Shown one piece after another: positions 59,873-64,000 of a DNA stretch of 64,000 nucleotides. Below the pieces are notes generated by a model. It worked only from the letters and a program-made list of their open reading frames with translations, was not told the origin of the DNA and ran no database searches. Each line of letters begins with the position of its first letter. The first letter of the stretch is position 1. The position numbers were made by a program, and so were the translations under genes. Source of the DNA: Pseudophaeobacter arcticus DSM 23566 (GTDB taxonomy: Bacteria > Pseudomonadota > Alphaproteobacteria > Rhodobacterales > Rhodobacteraceae). Where the stretch lies: contig NZ_KI421507.1 in NCBI RefSeq assembly GCF_000473205.1, positions 9,490 to 73,489 of the forward strand, given 5' to 3'.

Positions 59873-60133
59873 AGACTTGGTCCTCAACGGCAGAATGGTC
59901 CGGTGAACATCGCACCGATCGCGCCATCGAACAACGACTTCAAAGGGCTCAGAGCGGGCATTGGCTTTCGTCAGTCGCCCCACTTGCCAGCGGACCCATT
60001 CCCCTGTAAGTGCCCCCAATCGTCTTTGGGCGAGATTCTCTCGTGGGAGATTCGGAGATCGCGATCTTCGGTCGGACCACGCAACACCAAACCGGATGGG
60101 ACGCGTCTCATTCTCCGTTGAAAGGACAACCAC

Positions 60134-60559
60134 ATGGCTAAGAAGCTTGTTGGTTCGATGAAACTGCAGGTTGCTGCAGGTCAGGCAAACCCATCTCCAC
60201 CCGTTGGCCCCGCATTGGGTCAGCGCGGCATCAACATCATGGAATTCTGCAAGGCGTTCAACGCCAAGACCGCAGACATGGAGCCAGGTGCGCCTTGCCC
60301 AACCGTGATCACCTATTATCAGGACAAGTCCTTCACCATGGAAATCAAGACGCCACCTGCGTCTTATTACCTGAAGAAGGCTGCCAAAGTTAAATCCGGC
60401 GCCAAGACACCTTCGCGTGAAACCGTTGGGACCGTAACCGCTGCTCAGGTGAAAGAAATCGCCGAAGCAAAGATGAAAGATCTGAACGCCAACGATATCG
60501 AAGCGGCGATGAAGATCATTCTGGGTTCTGCCCGCTCTATGGGCATCGAGGTGAAGTAA
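60134..60559 (+). CDS. rplK: 50S ribosomal protein L11
   Basis: The 141-residue protein has family length. It contains [20 protein letters not shown] (23S rRNA contact), [15 protein letters not shown] and [10 protein letters not shown] at the end. It forms the GTPase-associated stalk base. One base separates its stop from rplA. Upstream 59888-60133 contains leader sequence with no gene. Confidence 0.96.
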   Translation: MAKKLVGSMKLQVAAGQANPSPPVGPALGQRGINIMEFCKAFNAKTADMEPGAPCPTVITYYQDKSFTMEIKTPPASYYLKKAAKVKSGAKTPSRETVGTVTAAQVKEIAEAKMKDLNANDIEAAMKIILGSARSMGIEVK

Positions 60560-60560
60560 G

Positions 60561-61259
60561 ATGGCAAAGTTCGGAAAACGTACACGCGCCGCGCGCGAAG
60601 CAGTCGCTGGCAAAGCCAACCTCACCGTTGCTGAAGCCGTTGCTCTGGTCAAAGCCAATGCAACCTCGAAGTTCGACGAAACCGTTGAGATTGCTCTGAA
60701 CCTCGGCGTTGACACCCGTCACGCCGACCAGATGGTTCGTGGCGTTGTTGGTCTGCCAAACGGCACCGGCAAAACCATGCGCGTTGCGGTCTTTGCACGT
60801 GGCCCCAAGGCAGACGAAGCCAAGGCCGCCGGTGCAGATGTGATCGGCGCAGAAGACCTGATGGAAAGCATCCAGGCCGGTAACCTCGATTTTGATCGTT
60901 GCATTGCCACTCCTGACATGATGCCTATCGTTGGTCGTCTGGGTAAGATCCTTGGCCCACGTAACCTGATGCCAAACCCCAAGGTTGGCACCGTGACCAT
61001 GGACGTCAAGGCAGCTGTTGAAGCGGCCAAAGGCGGCGAAGTTCAGTTCAAAGCTGAAAAAGGTGGCGTTGTACACGCAGGTGTTGGCAAAGCCTCCTTT
61101 GACGCGGACAAGCTGGTTGAAAACGTCTCTGCCTTTATCGATGCGGTTGCCAAGGCGCGCCCATCGGGTGCCAAGGGTACCTACATGAAGAAGATCGTTC
61201 TGGCCTCGACAATGGGCCCAGGCGTGAGCCTGGACGTGGATGCTGCTGTCTCTGAGTGA
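60561..61259 (+). CDS. rplA: 50S ribosomal protein L1
   Basis: The 232-residue protein has family length. It contains [60 protein letters not shown] (rRNA-binding) and [14 protein letters not shown] at the end. It forms the mobile L1 stalk and usually represses its own mRNA. A terminator-like hairpin follows the stop. Confidence 0.96.
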   Translation: MAKFGKRTRAAREAVAGKANLTVAEAVALVKANATSKFDETVEIALNLGVDTRHADQMVRGVVGLPNGTGKTMRVAVFARGPKADEAKAAGADVIGAEDLMESIQAGNLDFDRCIATPDMMPIVGRLGKILGPRNLMPNPKVGTVTMDVKAAVEAAKGGEVQFKAEKGGVVHAGVGKASFDADKLVENVSAFIDAVAKARPSGAKGTYMKKIVLASTMGPGVSLDVDAAVSE

Positions 61260-61287
61260 GACTGCACATCGGTTGATGTGATTTGAG

Positions 61288-61320
61288 AATGGGCGGCGTC
61301 GCAAGACCCGCCCATTTTTT
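61288..61320 (+). terminator. Terminator hairpin after rplA
   Basis: ATGGGCGG (61289-61296) pairs with CCGCCCAT (61308-61315), followed by a run of six Ts. It separates the rplKA unit from the rplJL leader. Confidence 0.75.
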
Positions 61321-61439
61321 ATCGGGCGCCTCCAAATCCCTGTGGTCTTCCCTGTCATCGGTGGCGGCATGAGGGGGCACTGGCTTTGCGGCTGTCAGGC
61401 GCTTGTTGCGGTTTGGGCGATTTACCACTTGGAAATCCC

Positions 61440-61696
61440 TGGAATTGGCAGTAATACGACCAAGAGGTAAAGCGTGCGATTCGTCGTGCGCTTTATTTCA
61501 TTTCGTCCAAGATGGTGGGTGACCTGTCGATCGGGTCTTAATTTCCCTCCTGAGACGGGAAAGACAAAAAAGATCGAGGGTTCTTTATACCTTCGGGCGA
61601 CGTTGGCTATCCCTGTAAAACGGACTTGAACGTCAGGCATTTATGCCTGGCACATCAATGAGCCGGGGTGTTTACACCCCAAATTTGGAGAGAACT
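61440..61696 (+). promoter_or_regulatory. rplJ leader (L10 leader region) with twin hairpins
   Basis: About 250 bp without a gene precede rplJ. Near the end, two compact hairpins share the loop TTTA: CAGGCA-TTTA-TGCCTG (61634-61649) and GGGGTG-TTTA-CACCCC (61665-61680). The second ends 6 bases before the ribosome site of rplJ. In many bacteria the L10 leader binds L10-L12 for autoregulation; this is likely here but the exact binding fold was not computed. Confidence 0.6.
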
Positions 61697-62215
61697 GTGG
61701 ATAGAGCCCAGAAAGAGAAATTGGTCGAGGAACTCGGCCAGATCTTCGAAAGCTCTGGCGTCGTGGTGGTTTCCCACTACGTCGGTCTTACAGTTGCTGA
61801 GATGCAGGACCTACGAGCGCGCGCAAGCGAAGCTGGTAGTGCCGTGCGTGTTGCCAAAAACAGGCTCGCCAAAATCGCCCTCGAGGGAAAGTCGTGTGAA
61901 AGCATTTCTAACCTGCTGACGGGGATGACCGTTCTAACCTACTCTGAGGACCCTGTGGCAGCTGCCAGAGTGGCCGAAGATTTTGCCAAAGAGAACAAGA
62001 AGTTCGAAATTCTTGGCGGCGCAATGGGTGAGAACGTTTTGGACCGGGCTGGTGTTACAGCTGTGTCGAAAATGCCTTCGCGCGACGAGCTTATTGCTCA
62101 GATCGCAAGCTGCATCGGCGCACCTGCAAGCAACATCGCTGGGGCCATTGGCGCACCTGCAAGCAATATCGCAAGCATTCTTTCGACCATCGAAGAGAAG
62201 GCGGAAGCTGCGTAA
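61697..62215 (+). CDS. rplJ: 50S ribosomal protein L10
   Basis: The 172-residue protein starts at a GTG behind GGAGAG ([20 protein letters not shown]), giving the expected length; an in-frame extension to 61643 overlaps the leader hairpins and was rejected. It has [20 protein letters not shown] and [13 protein letters not shown]. The C-terminal stalk helix holds a tandem GAPASNIA repeat, common in alphaproteobacteria. It binds L7/L12 dimers. Confidence 0.95.
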   Translation: MDRAQKEKLVEELGQIFESSGVVVVSHYVGLTVAEMQDLRARASEAGSAVRVAKNRLAKIALEGKSCESISNLLTGMTVLTYSEDPVAAARVAEDFAKENKKFEILGGAMGENVLDRAGVTAVSKMPSRDELIAQIASCIGAPASNIAGAIGAPASNIASILSTIEEKAEAA

Positions 62216-62296
62216 GCGGTTAGCACTGAATGACTGGCGTGGGGAAATATCCCATGCGTTGGAACACATACACTGAACACGGAAAGAGCTGATACA

Positions 62297-62668
62297 ATGG
62301 CTGATCTGAAAGCACTCGCAGAAAGCATCGTGGGTCTGACCCTGCTGGAAGCACAAGAACTGAAAACCATCCTCAAAGACGAGTATGGCATCGAGCCCGC
62401 CGCTGGCGGCGCAGTAGTAATGGCAGCCGGCGACGCCGGTGGCGCTGCTGAAGAAGAAAAAACCGAATTTGACGTCGTTCTGAAAAACGCCGGCGCGTCA
62501 AAGATCAACGTGATCAAAGAAGTTCGCGGCATCACCGGTCTTGGCCTGAAAGAAGCCAAAGAGCTGGTCGAAGCTGGCGGCAAGATCAAAGAAGGCGTGT
62601 CGAAAGACGAAGCCGAAGAAGTCAAAGGCAAGCTGGAAGCAGCTGGCGCCGAAGTCGAAGTGGCCTAA
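62297..62668 (+). CDS. rplL: 50S ribosomal protein L7/L12
   Basis: The 123-residue protein begins [20 protein letters not shown] (dimer domain), then an Ala-rich hinge ([20 protein letters not shown]) and the factor-binding domain [20 protein letters not shown] and [19 protein letters not shown]. It is present in several copies on the ribosome stalk. The gap to rpoB is 265 bp. Confidence 0.97.
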   Translation: MADLKALAESIVGLTLLEAQELKTILKDEYGIEPAAGGAVVMAAGDAGGAAEEEKTEFDVVLKNAGASKINVIKEVRGITGLGLKEAKELVEAGGKIKEGVSKDEAEEVKGKLEAAGAEVEVA

Positions 62669-62723
62669 GCCATTTTGTCAGGGGATTTGGTCAGGTTTTC
62701 CTGACCCTTCCTTGTAAATTTAA

Positions 62724-62753
62724 GGCTGGATCCGAAGAAATTCGGGTCCAGCC
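62724..62753 (+). terminator. Long hairpin in the rplL-rpoB gap
   Basis: GGCTGGATCCGAA pairs with TTCGGGTCCAGCC (13 bp, one T-G pair) around a GAAA tetraloop. It has no T-run. At this location E. coli has an attenuator and an RNase III site, so a similar processing or partial-termination role is likely. Confidence 0.65.
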
Positions 62754-62933
62754 GAATCTGTCTTAGCAAGGACCATTGTTTACGGTCTTTTCTCAGGCGC
62801 GGTTCAACGGATCGGGAGGCCGCCATTCGGGACGGTGGCCATGAATAGATCCAACCACGCTGTCTCGTATGGGCAAGATGCTGTGGCCCGGCAGCAGTCT
62901 TGACCGGTGAGAACTCGAAAGGTGACATCTGAC

Positions 62934-64000
62934 ATGGCTCAAACGTTCCTTGGCCAGAAACGTCTACGTAAATATTATGGCAAAATCCGCGAAGTGCTGG
63001 ATATGCCGAACCTCATTGAGGTTCAAAAATCGTCTTACGACCTGTTTCTCCGTTCCGGAGATTCCCCAGAGCCGCTCGACGGCGAGGGCATCAAGGGCGT
63101 ATTCCAGTCGGTTTTCCCGATCAAGGATTTCAACGAAACCTCCGTTCTGGAGTTCGTGAAATACGCGTTTGAGAAACCCAAATACGACGTCGAAGAATGT
63201 ATGCAGCGCGACATGACCTATTCAGCACCGCTGAAGGTTACTCTGCGTCTGATCGTGTTTGATATCGACGAAGATACTGGCGCCAAGTCGGTCAAGGACA
63301 TCAAAGAGCAGGACGTCTTCATGGGCGACATGCCTCTGATGACCCCCAATGGCACCTTTGTTGTCAATGGCACCGAACGCGTTATCGTCTCCCAGATGCA
63401 CCGGTCGCCTGGCGTGTTCTTTGACCACGACAAGGGCAAGACGCATTCCTCTGGTAAGCTGCTGTTTGCCTGCCGCATCATCCCGTATCGCGGCTCCTGG
63501 CTGGACTTTGAATTCGACGCCAAAGACATCGTCTTTGCCCGGATCGACCGCCGCCGCAAGCTGCCTGTGACCACCCTGCTTTATGCGCTGGGACTGGACC
63601 AGGAAGCCATCATGGATGCCTATTACAACACGGTGAACTACTCGCTCGATCCGAGCCGTGGTTGGGTGACCCCCTTCTTCCCCGATCGTGTCCGTGGCAC
63701 CCGTCCGACCTATGATCTGGTCGATGCAGCCTCGGGTGAGATTTTTGCCGAAGCCGGTAAAAAGGTCACGCCGCGCGCTGTGAAGAAAATGATCGACGAG
63801 GGCGCGATCAAAAATCTTCTGGTTCCGTTTGAGAACATCGTCGGCAAGTTTGTCTCCAAGGATATCATCAACGAAGAAAACGGTGCGATCTACGTTGAGG
63901 CCGGTGATGAGCTGACGCTGGAATACGATAAAGGCGGCGATATCATTGGCGGTACCGTCAAGGAGCTGATGGATGCCGGTATCACCGACATTCCTGTTCT
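62934..64000 (+). CDS. rpoB: DNA-directed RNA polymerase beta subunit, N-terminal part (runs past window end)
   Basis: The first 355 codons start at [20 protein letters not shown]. Conserved blocks present include [54 protein letters not shown] and [17 protein letters not shown]. It is the beta subunit of RNA polymerase. It is downstream of rplL with an intervening hairpin, as usual. Confidence 0.97.
   Translation, partial: MAQTFLGQKRLRKYYGKIREVLDMPNLIEVQKSSYDLFLRSGDSPEPLDGEGIKGVFQSVFPIKDFNETSVLEFVKYAFEKPKYDVEECMQRDMTYSAPLKVTLRLIVFDIDEDTGAKSVKDIKEQDVFMGDMPLMTPNGTFVVNGTERVIVSQMHRSPGVFFDHDKGKTHSSGKLLFACRIIPYRGSWLDFEFDAKDIVFARIDRRRKLPVTTLLYALGLDQEAIMDAYYNTVNYSLDPSRGWVTPFFPDRVRGTRPTYDLVDAASGEIFAEAGKKVTPRAVKKMIDEGAIKNLLVPFENIVGKFVSKDIINEENGAIYVEAGDELTLEYDKGGDIIGGTVKELMDAGITDIPV

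Noticed and set aside
59873..60715. Long minus-strand extension of the NTF2-like frame
   Set aside because: It runs antisense through rplK and its leader. The protein-like part begins only at about 59887.
61697..62215. Tandem GAPASNIA repeat in L10 as a recent duplication
   Set aside because: This C-terminal repeat is, to my knowledge, common in alphaproteobacterial L10 proteins, so it is not a local event.

Overview
The window looks like a chromosome segment of a marine Rhodobacteraceae (Roseobacter group) alphaproteobacterium. Its right end is a typical alphaproteobacterial secE-nusG-rplK-rplA-rplJ-rplL-rpoB block, the base composition is moderately GC-rich, and the accessory content (dimethylglycine-dehydrogenase-like flavoprotein, GroESL under a CIRCE element, IS3/IS5/IS110/IS1380 debris) fits that group. 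Genus and species cannot be fixed from sequence reading alone.

Layout. 1-5.3 kb: the tail and lysis end of a prophage or phage remnant (tape-measure C-terminus, tail proteins, holin-like protein, membrane-anchored GH24 lysozyme, nested Rz/Rz1 spanins), followed by an IS1380 transposase stub. 5.7-10.2 kb: a two-component system (LuxR-type response regulator, membrane hybrid histidine kinase) with four small secreted or membrane proteins. The 12-mer CAGTACATCTGT occurs four times here, in the upstream region of the transcription units. This is the best candidate for an undescribed regulated system. 10.8-17 kb: a PAS chemoreceptor, a DUF6998-like protein, a GST, a broken IS110 and a 3' tRNA-Trp fragment that looks like an attachment site, with several stretches of decayed intergenic DNA. 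17-21 kb: an FAD/GcvT-type dehydrogenase, a racemase stub and a LysR regulator.

21-28.3 kb: a redox cassette between two inward-facing IS-like ends. It holds a QseBC-like two-component system, two PepSY proteins, an internally deleted cytochrome b561 gene, a DUF2271 protein, a PepSY-membrane/flavodoxin/reductase fusion and an ApbE flavin transferase. The likely theme is electron transfer from cytosolic NAD(P)H to periplasmic flavinylated protein.

28.6-41.9 kb: an aryl-polyene-type (xanthomonadin-like) biosynthetic cluster. A chorismatase would make a hydroxybenzoate starter and an AMP-ligase would load it on the ACP. KS, chain-length-factor, KR and two hot-dog dehydratases would build the polyene. 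A methyltransferase, GT2, PlsC, LpxL-like acyltransferase, LolA-like carrier and MMPL exporter would finish and move it. IS5 debris lies on the right.

42-53.8 kb: an accessory island of small proteins, mostly of unknown function. It includes a secreted seven-repeat cysteine protein, three relatives of a 'PF-x-LPAG' family, a truncated transglutaminase-like protein, an IS3 element, CIRCE-groES-groEL, Lys-rich small proteins, an integrase stub, a hemerythrin-like protein and an EF-hand protein. 53.9-58.2 kb: a TPR/O-GlcNAc-transferase-like protein divergent from a GSCFA protein and an SGNH-like protein. 58.3-64 kb: the secE to rpoB core block, interrupted by one antisense NTF2-like gene between nusG and rplK.
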